A stretch of DNA of 9,525 nt from Deltaproteobacteria bacterium RIFCSPLOWO2_02_56_12 (GTDB lineage Bacteria; Desulfobacterota; Binatia; UBA9968): the NCBI GenBank assembly GCA_001799045.1, contig MGRY01000219.1, forward strand, positions 1-9,525, given 5' to 3'. Numbering within the stretch: the first letter of the stretch is position 1; every line of letters begins with the position of its first letter. The notes under the pieces are model-generated. The model was not told the origin of the DNA. It saw nothing but the letters and a program-made list of their open reading frames with translations, and did no database searches. The position numbers were made by a program, and so were the translations under genes. Of this stretch, positions 1 to 7,654 are shown piece after piece.

Positions 1-1929
1 ATTCTGCCCGGCCTGGGAGGACCGACTGCCATGGCCCTGATGCTTCCTTTCATTTTTAAGATGTCAGCGGTAGAAGCCTTCGCTTTCCTATTGGGAATGG
101 CTGCGGTTACGTCAACAACCGGTGACATCACCTCCGTACTCTTCGGCGTGCCGGGTGAACCGACCACAGCATCGACCATCGTGGATGGCCATGCGATGGC
201 GAAGAAGGGCGAGGCAGGCAGAGCCCTGGGCGCGGTGCTGATGAGCTCCCTTCTAGGCGCTATCTTTGGCGCTTTTGCCCTTGCCGCCGCCATCCCTGTT
301 ATCCGGCCCTTAGTCCTCACTTTTGGTTCCCCAGAGTTTTTCATGCTTTCGCTCTTAGGAATTACCTTCGTAGCCTCGCTCAGTGGAGAGGATCAGTTGA
401 AGGGAATTATCTCGGGTGGATTGGGCTTGATGCTTGCAACTATAGGACTGGATCCTATAGCGGGCATCCAGCGCTACACCCTTGGCCAGTTATTCCTCTG
501 GGACGGGATTGGTCTGGTACCGGTCACTATCGGGTTTTATGCGATTCCCGAAACCATAGAGCTGGCGGTTTTGGGGACAAGCATCGCCCAACAAGAGGTG
601 GGAAAGCTGGGAGGCGTGATGGAAGGGGTTAAGGATACCTTCCGCCATTGGTGGCTAGTGATCCGCTGCAGTGCCCTGGGGACCTTCGCCGCTATCATTC
701 CTGGAATGGGGGCGGCCACGACTCAGTGGCTCGCTTATGCGCATGCCGTACAAAGTTCCCCTAATAAGGAACGCTTTGGCAAAGGGGCCGTAGAGGGAGT
801 CTTAGGTCCGGGCGCTGCCAACAACTCAACGCTGGGGGGCAGTTTGATTACGACTATCGCCTTCGGGGTACCTGCCAGCGTTATCATGGCGATCCTTTTA
901 GGCGCATTTATCATCCAAGGCATCGTCCCAGGTCCTGACATGCTCCTCCCCCCGCCGAAAGGTAAGCTGGATCTGACCTTCTCTTTTGTTTGGGTCATTA
1001 TCATCTCCAATGTCATCACCGTGGCAGCCTGTTTTCTCTTTCTGAAACCATTGGTAAAGATCACTCAGGTGAGGGGAAGTCTTTTGATACCGTTAATTCT
1101 GCTGCTGATCTATCTGGGCGCGTTTGCGGAAAAAAACGCCTTTGAGGATATGATTGTGGTGCTTTTTTTCGGCGCCCTGGGGTGGATCATGGAGAAGTTC
1201 AAATGGCCGCGCCCGCCGGTGCTTCTGGGTCTCGTCCTCGGTCCTCTGGCCGAGAATCGGCTTTTCCTTTCAAGTGACAACTATGGGGCTGCCTGGCTCT
1301 GGCGACCGGGAGTTCTGATCATTTTCGCGCTGACTCTAGCGGGTATCCTCTATCCGATCATTAAGGAGAGAAGGCAAAAACGCAAAAGCGAGCGTCAGCC
1401 TGCGGTGACGGGCGGAACAAAACCGGAAGCTAGAGAAATTTCTTTCAGGTTTAGTCGGGGGTCACTCTTCAGCGCCTCTATAGTAGTCCTTCTTGGACTG
1501 GCGCTTTGGCAGAGCAGGAACTTTGGCTATCGCGCCGGTCTTTTCCCCTGGGCGATCGGCTTCCCGGTCTTAGCGTTGGCCATCGTCCAACTAGGGATGG
1601 AGCTTTTGGGTTTCAAGAAGAAACCCCGCGCTGCCGAATTTGGACTGGGGGTTGGCCCGGAAATTTCCCCTGAACTGGCTTATCGTCGGACACTTGCCAT
1701 CCTTGGCTGGACTATCGGTTTCTTTGTCGGGATCTGGCTTTTAGGTTTTTCCCTCGCGGTCCCGACAACGATAATCCTCTACCTCAAATTTGCCAAAGAA
1801 AAATGGCCTATCACTCTGGCTCTGGCCCTGGTAGCCTGGCTGTTTTTTTACGGCTTATTTGACTACGCCCTGCACGTGCCCTTTCCTGACGGGCAGCTCT
1901 TTCTCTGGTTGGGACTGATCGCCTCGTGA
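1..1929 (+). CDS. Tripartite tricarboxylate transporter permease, TctA-TctB fusion (5' end outside window)
   Basis: Large membrane subunit of a TTT-family secondary transporter, which takes up carboxylates delivered by a periplasmic TctC-type binding protein. The frame is open from base 1 and already inside the TctA signature: visible residues 1-16 read ILPGLGGPTAMALMLP. The gene therefore starts upstream, by roughly 40 residues judging from the family, and the ATG at position 31 is internal. Other TctA landmarks (visible numbering) are GVPGEPTTAS at 49-58, the second glycine loop PGMGA at 234-238, GPGAANNSTLGG at 269-280, FGVPAS at 288-293 and a PPVLLGLVLGPLAE-type motif near 405-419. After a charged linker (about 456-481, rich in K and R), residues 482-642 form a second hydrophobic module of about four membrane segments ending in HVPFPDGQLF. 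This resembles the small subunit TctB, which is normally a separate gene. No TctC gene is visible. It ends 30 bases from the convergent Mo-hydroxylase gene. The substrate cannot be read from the sequence. Confidence 0.93.
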   Translation: MLPGLGGPTAMALMLPFIFKMSAVEAFAFLLGMAAVTSTTGDITSVLFGVPGEPTTASTIVDGHAMAKKGEAGRALGAVLMSSLLGAIFGAFALAAAIPVIRPLVLTFGSPEFFMLSLLGITFVASLSGEDQLKGIISGGLGLMLATIGLDPIAGIQRYTLGQLFLWDGIGLVPVTIGFYAIPETIELAVLGTSIAQQEVGKLGGVMEGVKDTFRHWWLVIRCSALGTFAAIIPGMGAATTQWLAYAHAVQSSPNKERFGKGAVEGVLGPGAANNSTLGGSLITTIAFGVPASVIMAILLGAFIIQGIVPGPDMLLPPPKGKLDLTFSFVWVIIISNVITVAACFLFLKPLVKITQVRGSLLIPLILLLIYLGAFAEKNAFEDMIVVLFFGALGWIMEKFKWPRPPVLLGLVLGPLAENRLFLSSDNYGAAWLWRPGVLIIFALTLAGILYPIIKERRQKRKSERQPAVTGGTKPEAREISFRFSRGSLFSASIVVLLGLALWQSRNFGYRAGLFPWAIGFPVLALAIVQLGMELLGFKKKPRAAEFGLGVGPEISPELAYRRTLAILGWTIGFFVGIWLLGFSLAVPTTIILYLKFAKEKWPITLALALVAWLFFYGLFDYALHVPFPDGQLFLWLGLIAS

Positions 1930-1953
1930 GGTCGCCGCGCGCTGAGGTTGGCT

Positions 1954-1967
1954 CCCGTTTCAACGGG
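1954..1967. terminator. Small hairpin between convergent genes, possible weak terminator
   Basis: CCCGT-TTCA-ACGGG forms a 5-bp stem with a 4-base loop and overlaps the stop codon (1960-1962) of the minus-strand gene. It lies in the 30-base gap between two convergent genes, where a shared terminator would be expected. No T-run follows on either strand and the stem is short, so intrinsic termination is doubtful. Confidence 0.2.
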
Positions 1968-4248
1968 CCTTCAGCGCCCTCCACACCTTCTCCGGCGTGA
2001 GCGGCAGGTCGTAAATCCTCACCCCTACGGCATTGGTGACGGCGTTGCCGATCGCCGAGGCCACAGGCAGAAGCCCGCCCTCGCCCATCCCCTTAGAGCC
2101 GAAGGGGCCGGGACCATTACGGTTTTCCAGCAGAATGGTCTCGAATGCTTTCGGCACGTCACGAAAAGTCGGCACGCGGTAGTCAATCAGATTCGGATTG
2201 AGGAGCTGGCCGTCTTTATAAACCATCTCCTCCAGTAGGGTGTGACCGATCGCAAACATCACGGCGCCTTCGTCCTGTCCGACGCATTGAACGGGGTGAA
2301 TCGCCTTACCCACGTCCGCGATCGAGACGTATTTTAAGATTTTGATCTCGCCGGTATCGGCATCCACTTCGACCTCCACTCCTCCCCAACTGACTTCCCA
2401 GAAGGTCGTCGGGGAGCCCAAGACAGCGCGCTTGCTTTTTATGTCCCGGTAAGAACCCCGACCAACGACCTCGCCCCCCTTGGCGCCGAAATGTCTTTGC
2501 ATGAACCCTGCCAAAGAGATGGACTGGCCCCTGGAGTTGTAAATGTTGCCATTTTTCAACCGGAGCCGATCCGCCTTGTCCTTGAGCAGCTTGGCTGCTT
2601 CCCGCAGAATCTGCCGCTTCAAATCCTGCGCCGCGCGCTGCACGGAGAGGCCCATGACCACCATGGAGCTGCTGGCATTCGTGGCGGCATCGTAGGGAGT
2701 AACGTCCGTGTCCAACTGCGCCACAACGACCCGATCCAACGGCACCCCTAACTCTTCAGCCGCCACTTGGCTCAAAGCCGTACGAGCCCCCTGCCCTACA
2801 TCCACCGTCCCGGTCAGCAGGACGATACTGCCGTCGGAGTTCATCTTGACCGCCGCCGCAGCAACCTTATAGGTCCCACCCCCATCCTTCATGCAGCAGC
2901 TCAATCCTCTGCCCGTATTGGCCTTGCTCTTCTTCCGGTTCCAACCGATGGCCTTCGCGGCGCGGAGCAATCCCTCTTTGAGATTACAGTCTACGGGGGT
3001 ATCTCCCGGCGTGTACTCTTCTCCCTTTTTCAACAAATTTTTCAGCCGGAACTCTAACGCGTCCATCCCCAGCTTCTCGGCAATAATATCCATTTGCGAT
3101 TCGTATGCCCAAGTGACCTGGAGGGTGCCGAAACCGCGGAATGCGCCGGCAGGAACCGTATTAGTGTAAATCGTGAAGGCTTCGGTCTTCGCGTGAGGAA
3201 TACGGTAAGGACCCAGCGCCCGGTACCCGGCTTTCTGCGTCACGCGCGGCCCTGCATCCGCATAGGCTCCTGTCTCCATGTAGATTTTGCACTGTCTGGC
3301 GATCAGGCGCCCATCCCGGCTGACCCCCGTCTTGATACAGTACCGGGCAGGATGGCGCGTGACGGTCTTGAAGCTTTCTTCAACGGACAAAACGAGCTTA
3401 ACGGGTCGCCGGGCCTTCCACGACAAAGCCGCAGCCAGCGGTTCCGTTTTGACCGCCAGTTTCCCGCCGTAGCCCCCACCGACCCAGGGCACAATGATGC
3501 GCACCTTATTGAGCGGTACGCGAAAGATATCGGACAGATGCTCGCGCAGCGTGAAAGGATCCTGGGTCGAAGCCCACAGGGTAATCCGGTCTCCTTCAAC
3601 CTGAGCCACGGTAGCGTGGGGCTCCATGGAAAAATGCTGCACCCGGGGAAACGTGAAGGTGTCCTCAAAGATGAAATCCGCCTTCTTGAAGCCCTCGTCA
3701 ATATTCCCCTTGCTATAACTGAAGCGGTAGCAAAGATTGGTGCCGCGAAATTCCGGCGGCGCTTGATATAGATGACCCATCAACTCTCCGCCGCTCGAAG
3801 AGCTGTCGTGCACCAAAGGGGCCTGGGGAACCAGAGCCTCATCGATGGTTGTCACCGCTGATAGCTCTTCGTACTGCACCTCGATCAAGTTCAAGGCCTC
3901 CTCGGCCGTACCCTCATCGATCGCCGCTACCGCCGCCACCGGGTCGCCCACGTAGCGAACTTTATCAACCGCGACAATCGATTGGTCCTTGTAGGCGGCG
4001 CCATAGTAGTTTAACCCTTTGAGGTCCTCTCTGGTCAAAACTGCGACAACCCCGGGAAGCCTTTCGGCTTTGCCGCCATCCACTTTGAGCAACTTAGCGT
4101 GGGGAAAAGGGCTTCTCAGAATTTTTCCATACACCATGCCTGGAAGCTCGATATCCACGGTGTAAAGAGCCTTTCCGGTCACCTTTTCTTCCCCGTCCAC
4201 GCGCGGCAGGCTGCTGCCGACAACTTTCAAAGCTTGCGATGTTCTCAT
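1960..4248 (-). CDS. Xanthine dehydrogenase/aldehyde oxidase-family molybdopterin-binding subunit
   Basis: Catalytic large subunit of a molybdenum hydroxylase, which hydroxylates a substrate carbon with water-derived oxygen. Its 762 residues are the usual length for a free-standing large subunit. The N-terminal aldehyde oxidase a/b hammerhead domain covers about 18-130 (VDGEEKVTGKALYTVDIELP). The Moco-binding region follows with GGGYGGK at 257-263, AFRGFG at 369-374, DVGQG at 483-487 and TNASSS at 523-528. The conserved C-terminal KGMGEGG (719-725) carries the catalytic base Glu723. The ATG start gives the normal family N-terminus (VGSSLPRVDG) but has no good Shine-Dalgarno directly before it; see the leader ORF at 4245-4289. 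The usual partners, a 2Fe-2S subunit and a FAD subunit, are not adjacent: upstream is the tRNA nucleotidyltransferase gene and downstream a convergent transporter. The substrate is unknown; relatives include nicotinate, xanthine and 4-hydroxybenzoyl-CoA enzymes. Confidence 0.93.
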   Translation of the reverse strand: MRTSQALKVVGSSLPRVDGEEKVTGKALYTVDIELPGMVYGKILRSPFPHAKLLKVDGGKAERLPGVVAVLTREDLKGLNYYGAAYKDQSIVAVDKVRYVGDPVAAVAAIDEGTAEEALNLIEVQYEELSAVTTIDEALVPQAPLVHDSSSSGGELMGHLYQAPPEFRGTNLCYRFSYSKGNIDEGFKKADFIFEDTFTFPRVQHFSMEPHATVAQVEGDRITLWASTQDPFTLREHLSDIFRVPLNKVRIIVPWVGGGYGGKLAVKTEPLAAALSWKARRPVKLVLSVEESFKTVTRHPARYCIKTGVSRDGRLIARQCKIYMETGAYADAGPRVTQKAGYRALGPYRIPHAKTEAFTIYTNTVPAGAFRGFGTLQVTWAYESQMDIIAEKLGMDALEFRLKNLLKKGEEYTPGDTPVDCNLKEGLLRAAKAIGWNRKKSKANTGRGLSCCMKDGGGTYKVAAAAVKMNSDGSIVLLTGTVDVGQGARTALSQVAAEELGVPLDRVVVAQLDTDVTPYDAATNASSSMVVMGLSVQRAAQDLKRQILREAAKLLKDKADRLRLKNGNIYNSRGQSISLAGFMQRHFGAKGGEVVGRGSYRDIKSKRAVLGSPTTFWEVSWGGVEVEVDADTGEIKILKYVSIADVGKAIHPVQCVGQDEGAVMFAIGHTLLEEMVYKDGQLLNPNLIDYRVPTFRDVPKAFETILLENRNGPGPFGSKGMGEGGLLPVASAIGNAVTNAVGVRIYDLPLTPEKVWRALKAR

Positions 4249-4289
4249 AAACGCTTTTTGAAGCCGGAACTCGTCTTCCTCCTTTTCAC
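4245..4289 (-). CDS. Possible 14-codon leader ORF coupled to the Mo-hydroxylase gene
   Basis: A GTG codon at 4289-4287 is preceded at 5 bases by GAGGAG (4300-4295 on the minus strand). It opens a frame encoding MKRRKTSSGFKKRL and then TGA. That TGA overlaps the ATG of the hydroxylase gene as ATGA, a typical arrangement for translational coupling. The hydroxylase ATG lacks its own well-spaced ribosome site; the nearest strong one, AAGGAGG, lies inside this small ORF about 28 bases upstream, which is too far. The ORF is very short and chance is a real alternative. No similarity to a known leader peptide is recognised. Confidence 0.3.
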   Translation of the reverse strand: MKRRKTSSGFKKRL

Positions 4290-4368
4290 TTCATCTCCTC
4301 GCTTTCTACCCCTTGCCCACGCACTTAAGCGACTTCTCTAATACAGGGTGAAGACAAAGTAAAGCTGA

Positions 4369-5697
4369 TCATCTTTTATATTGTCTGGTCACCCATTCCA
4401 CCGCCTGCTCTCTGGTTTGGATCTCTCCCTCCAGCTGCGCCTCCTCGATTTCTTTCAAGATAGTGTGGAAAAGAGGGCCGGGTGAGAACCCCATGGCGAT
4501 CAGGTCTTTCCCCCTAAGCAGCGGTTCGGGATGGATCTCCTCATGTTTCAGCTCGGCCATCTTCTGCTTACAGAAGTGGTAATATCGGAGGTCGCCGTTC
4601 GCCGAGAGGGCGTCAATGCGGGTAAGCTCCAACAGCTCCTCAATCCCCTCCTCCCCCAGAAAACGCTTCAGAGTGCTGAGGCGCATCTTCGGCGCCTGCG
4701 TGTGACGCAGGTGATGCTTGACCAGGTAGGCTACCCTTTCCCACACCGCGCCGCTGCGCTTCAGCCGTTTCAGAATCTCCACAGCCATCTCCGCCCCTTT
4801 CTCGGAATGGCCATAAAAGGTGATCCGCCCTCCTTCCCTTTTCACGCAGGCCGGCTTGGCAATATCATGCAGGAGACAACCGTAGGCCAAGCTCTCTGAG
4901 ATTTGAGATTCGAGATTCGAGATTTGAGAAAGGTGGCCCAACGTCAAGAGCGTATGGACAAAGACATCCCCCTCGGGATGAAAATCGGGGCTTTGGTCGA
5001 CGCCTTTCATCGCCTCTATCTCAGGGAAAATGACCTGCAGGAGGCGGGTCTCATCGAGGAGCTGAAACCCCCTTCTCGCTTCGCCTTCGGTCAGGATACG
5101 GGTTACTTCGTCGCCGATCCTTTCCCAGGAAATCTGCGTGATAGTCGGGGCTTGCTCCTGGATAGCCCTAAAAGTTCCCTCTTCGATGGTAAAGCCGAGG
5201 CTGGCGGCAAAACGCACGGCGCGCGCCATCCGGAGGCGGTCCTCGCGAAAGCGCTCTCGGGGATCTCCGATGGCCCGGACCAACCGCCGGCCCAGGTCTT
5301 CCCTTCCGCCGACGAGATCAATGACCTGGTCCGCAATCGGATCGTACATCATTCCGTTAATGGTGAAATCACGCCGCAAGATATCCTCTTGCATGGTCGC
5401 AAAGCGGACATGGCTGGGCCGGCGGCCATCCAGGTAAGGCCCGTCATGGCGGAAGGTCGCGACCTCAAAGGGATCCCCGTCGAGGATAACCAGGATGACA
5501 CCGAACTGCGTCCCCACCGCTATGGTCTTGGGAAAAATTTCCTGTATCGCCTCCGGCTTCGCCTCAGTCGCAATATCGTAGTCTTGGGGAGTCTTCCTGA
5601 GGAGATAATCCCGCACGCAGCCGCCCGCCAGGTAGGCCTCGTAACCCTTTTCCCGCAGGCGCTTTATAACGGAAATAGCCTTTTCCTTTTGAGACAC
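4369..5697 (-). CDS. CCA tRNA nucleotidyltransferase / poly(A) polymerase family protein with HD domain
   Basis: Class II nucleotidyltransferase that adds or repairs the CCA end of tRNA, or adds A tails; sequence alone does not firmly separate these roles. In its 442 residues the head domain shows AGGCVRD (24-30), the metal-binding pair D39 and D41 in PQDYDI, RRDFTIN (108-114) and the ERFREDRLRMARAVRFA segment (148-164). An HD phosphohydrolase-type domain follows (about 237-340), with FHPEGDVFVHT, LLHDIAKP containing H277/D278, YGHSEKGAEMA and VKHH. The HD domain is common in bacterial CCA enzymes with repair activities. The start is GTG (5697-5695), with only a weak GGGGTG ribosome site before it. 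An odd feature is residues 257-268 (SQISNLESQISE), encoded by a repeat unit also seen in the 9042-9238 region; it sits in a loop between two HD-domain helices. It lies 69 bases downstream of the receiver gene and could be co-transcribed with it. Confidence 0.93.
   Translation of the reverse strand: MSQKEKAISVIKRLREKGYEAYLAGGCVRDYLLRKTPQDYDIATEAKPEAIQEIFPKTIAVGTQFGVILVILDGDPFEVATFRHDGPYLDGRRPSHVRFATMQEDILRRDFTINGMMYDPIADQVIDLVGGREDLGRRLVRAIGDPRERFREDRLRMARAVRFAASLGFTIEEGTFRAIQEQAPTITQISWERIGDEVTRILTEGEARRGFQLLDETRLLQVIFPEIEAMKGVDQSPDFHPEGDVFVHTLLTLGHLSQISNLESQISESLAYGCLLHDIAKPACVKREGGRITFYGHSEKGAEMAVEILKRLKRSGAVWERVAYLVKHHLRHTQAPKMRLSTLKRFLGEEGIEELLELTRIDALSANGDLRYYHFCKQKMAELKHEEIHPEPLLRGKDLIAMGFSPGPLFHTILKEIEEAQLEGEIQTREQAVEWVTRQYKR
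4894..4930. repeat. Short GAGATT(T/C)GA-type repeat cluster inside the nucleotidyltransferase gene
   Basis: On the plus strand the segment reads as tandem near-copies of GAGATTTGA and GAGATTCGA (about four units of 8-10 bases). Related units (CAGATTTGA, TCTGAGATC) occur at 9042-9070 and 9197-9238 between genes. Here the cluster lies wholly within coding sequence on the minus strand and is read as SQISNLESQISE without breaking the frame. It is much lower in complexity than the surrounding gene. Confidence 0.75.
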
Positions 5698-5751
5698 AGA
5701 GACACCCCGGCAGGCTTATTGTAGTTAAGAAAAGACGGGAGAGGAAGAAGA

Positions 5752-5769
5752 AAAAGCGCTGAGCTTCTA
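5752..5769 (-). terminator. Weak hairpin plus T-run after the receiver gene
   Basis: Directly after the TAG stop of the receiver gene the minus strand reads AGAAGC-TCAGC-GCTTTTTC. AAGC pairs with GCTT, extendable by a G-T and an A-T pair, and a run of T follows. The stem is short and would at best attenuate, so read-through into the nucleotidyltransferase gene is plausible. Confidence 0.25.
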
Positions 5770-6150
5770 CTGCACGGACTCGTTAGAAGCGGAGATGAAT
5801 TCCTTAACCTTACCCTGGAGCTCCTGGAAGGTAAACGGCTTGACGATGTAATCGTTGCATCCCGCTTCAATACAGGATTTGAGATCGGACTCCCTGAAAA
5901 GAGCCGTTGCGGCCAATATGGGAATATCCTGGGTCTCAGGATTAGAGCGAAGCGTGCGGGTAGCTTCCCACCCGTCCATACCAGGCATCATGATGTCCAT
6001 CAGGATGAGATGGGGTCTTTCCTGCACCGCCTTTTCTACGCCTTCCTTCCCGTGCTTTGCCGGGATGGCCAAGAATCCCATCAGCTCCATCTGCCAGATG
6101 AGCAGCTCTCGCATATCCGGATGGTCTTCAACGACAAGGACTTTTTTCAT
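5767..6150 (-). CDS. Stand-alone CheY-like response regulator receiver protein
   Basis: A single phosphoacceptor receiver domain of 127 residues with no output domain. It probably passes on a phosphoryl signal by protein contact in the cytoplasm. Conserved residues are all present: the acidic pair E8/D9 in VLVVEDHPD, phospho-acceptor D52 in LILMDIMMPGMDG, switch T82 in ILAATA, and K104-P105 in DYIVKPF. The length matches CheY-type proteins. The ATG start has AGGAAG 9 bases upstream. No histidine kinase, chemotaxis or output gene is visible, so its partner is unknown. The MMPGMDGWEATRTLR stretch resembles receivers of the DivK/hybrid-kinase type more than chemotaxis CheY, but that is only an impression. 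It has its own promoter (6227-6255) and may be the first gene of a unit with the nucleotidyltransferase. Confidence 0.95.
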   Translation of the reverse strand: MKKVLVVEDHPDMRELLIWQMELMGFLAIPAKHGKEGVEKAVQERPHLILMDIMMPGMDGWEATRTLRSNPETQDIPILAATALFRESDLKSCIEAGCNDYIVKPFTFQELQGKVKEFISASNESVQ

Positions 6151-6226
6151 ATTTGCAGTCTTCCTTTCGACCTGAGCGGTCAGCCGGTGACCTTATCGAA
6201 CTTGGCGCAATGCGGGGTACATTGCT

Positions 6227-6255
6227 AAAATACTATAGCGCTTCGCGGCTGTCAA
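6227..6255 (-). promoter_or_regulatory. Sigma70-type promoter for the receiver gene
   Basis: The minus strand has a perfect -35 TTGACA (6255-6250), a 17-base spacer and -10 TATTTT (6232-6227, 4 of 6 to consensus). Transcription would start near 6220, giving a leader of about 70 bases before the ATG at 6150. It lies in the 178-base gap after the M16 operon, exactly where the receiver gene needs a promoter. Confidence 0.65.
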
Positions 6256-6328
6256 GAATTTTTTGCTCTTGTGGAAATAGCGCGGCCCCGATTTTTTCCA
6301 AGCCTCAATTTTCCGCGCCCTCCCTCTC

Positions 6329-7654
6329 CTATTTTTTAATCCCGGTCTTCTCCTGATTTGCCACTACCACCACGATGAGCTTTTCCGGTTGCAGGTAACG
6401 TTTGGCCGCGCTGAGGACATCCTCCCGGCTTACCTTCCGGATCATTTCCGGATAGCGATCCGGATAGTCCAATCCCAACTCAAAGAATTCCACCTGTGCG
6501 AAAAAGCCTGCGAGCCTCCGGTTGGTATCGAAACGTAGGGGAAAACTGCCGATAAGATAGTCCTTGGCAGCCTGCAGTTCGTCCTCGCCGACCCGCTGTT
6601 CCCGGATTCGCCGAATCTCCTCGATGGCGATGCGGATGGCTTCGTCGGCGCTCTCGTTCTTGGTCTGCATCGTTACCTGAAAGGTTCCGACATACTTTCC
6701 CGCATCGAACATACTGTAAACGGAATAGGCCAGCCCCCGTTCGTTTCGGACGGAGTCCATCAATCGCGAGGAAAACCCTCCGCCCCCCAAGATGTAATCC
6801 ATAACCTGAATCGCATAATAATCCGGGTGGCTTCGAGGCACGCCCTCATGACCGATAATGATGTTGGCCTGAGTAAGGTTTTTTTGAATGCGGATAGAGT
6901 TTGCCGGACCGGGAGATGCCGAGGGAACCGGCTCTTCGGCAGCACCCCCTCTATCCCAGGATTGAAAGACCTTGGCGAGCCTCTCGGTGATTTCTTGATG
7001 GGAGACATCTCCGACCACCGCCAGGATCGCGCGATTAGGGCGATAAAACCGCCCATGAAACTCGACCAGCTCGGCCCGTTCCATGCGTTCGACAGCCCCT
7101 TCCGTCCCCTCCACAGGTCGGCCATAAGGGCTGCCAGGGAAGAGCGCCTCCAGGAATTTTGTCTGGGCGATCGCGCCGGGTTCTTCATCTCTCGCCCTGA
7201 TCGATGCGATCACCGATTTTTTTTGCCTATCGATCTCTTCCGGAGGAAATACCGATGCCGTCAAAACATCGGCGAGGAGGTTGAGACCGGCATCGAGGTC
7301 TTTTTTCAGCAAAGTCAAACTCACCGTTGCCAGATCTTCGCTGCACCCGGTCGACAATCCGGCGCCGATAAAGTCGAGCTCCTCACTGATCTGCAAGGCC
7401 GTTCGGCTACGCGTCCCATAAGTCAACAGCCGGGCGGCTAGATTGGCTAACCCTTCGCGCCCTTGAGGGTCATACCGCGAACCGGCTTTAATGAGGAGGT
7501 TCAACGTTATCATCGGGAGGGCCCTCTCTTCCGAAGTCAAAAGGACCATGCCGTTTTCCAGCACCGACCTTTTCGGCGTCAGGCGCGCCTCTAGAACCGG
7601 AGGGGCGGAGGCAAGCAGAGTCCAGGAAAGAAAAACAAGAATAAGCTTTTTCAC
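6329..7654 (-). CDS. M16-family peptidase-like protein, zinc site lost (non-catalytic subunit)
   Basis: Predicted periplasmic partner of the zinc-bearing M16 protein encoded just upstream. Its 441 residues start with a Sec signal peptide (KK, hydrophobic core LILVFLSWTLLASA, likely cleavage near PPVLEA). The M16 fold is recognisable in both halves (for example GLANLAARLLTYGT, FYRPNRAILAVVGD and GGGGFSSRLMDSVRNERGLAYS), but the HxxEH zinc motif is replaced by N71-L-A-A-R75 and the distal glutamate position is alanine (A150). In contrast, the Arg/Tyr pair used for substrate positioning in M16 heterodimers is intact (R306, Y310). The start is a GTG that overlaps the preceding gene's stop as GTGA, so translation is probably coupled; only a weak AAAGAG lies upstream. 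Known two-subunit bacterial M16 enzymes and mitochondrial processing peptidase share this split. The substrate is unknown. Confidence 0.93.
   Translation of the reverse strand: MKKLILVFLSWTLLASAPPVLEARLTPKRSVLENGMVLLTSEERALPMITLNLLIKAGSRYDPQGREGLANLAARLLTYGTRSRTALQISEELDFIGAGLSTGCSEDLATVSLTLLKKDLDAGLNLLADVLTASVFPPEEIDRQKKSVIASIRARDEEPGAIAQTKFLEALFPGSPYGRPVEGTEGAVERMERAELVEFHGRFYRPNRAILAVVGDVSHQEITERLAKVFQSWDRGGAAEEPVPSASPGPANSIRIQKNLTQANIIIGHEGVPRSHPDYYAIQVMDYILGGGGFSSRLMDSVRNERGLAYSVYSMFDAGKYVGTFQVTMQTKNESADEAIRIAIEEIRRIREQRVGEDELQAAKDYLIGSFPLRFDTNRRLAGFFAQVEFFELGLDYPDRYPEMIRKVSREDVLSAAKRYLQPEKLIVVVVANQEKTGIKK

Noticed and set aside
3094..3771. 225-residue plus-strand open frame
   Set aside because: Antisense to the Mo-hydroxylase gene, which has clear family motifs; the plus-strand translation shows no recognisable domain.
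4290..4368. Sigma70 promoter for the Mo-hydroxylase gene
   Set aside because: Candidate boxes (TTTACT and TATTAG) are only 14 bases apart and poorly match consensus.
4903..5724. 273-residue plus-strand open frame
   Set aside because: Antisense to the nucleotidyltransferase gene with its GGCVRD, DYD and RRDFTIN motifs; the long frame is a by-product of codon bias.
6280..6318. Terminator after the M16 operon (GCGCGG/CCGCGC, 6-bp stem)
   Set aside because: The loop is 27 bases and no proper T-run follows on the minus strand; not strong enough to call.
6827..7441. 204-residue plus-strand open frame
   Set aside because: Antisense to the second M16 gene; no domain or ribosome site supports it.
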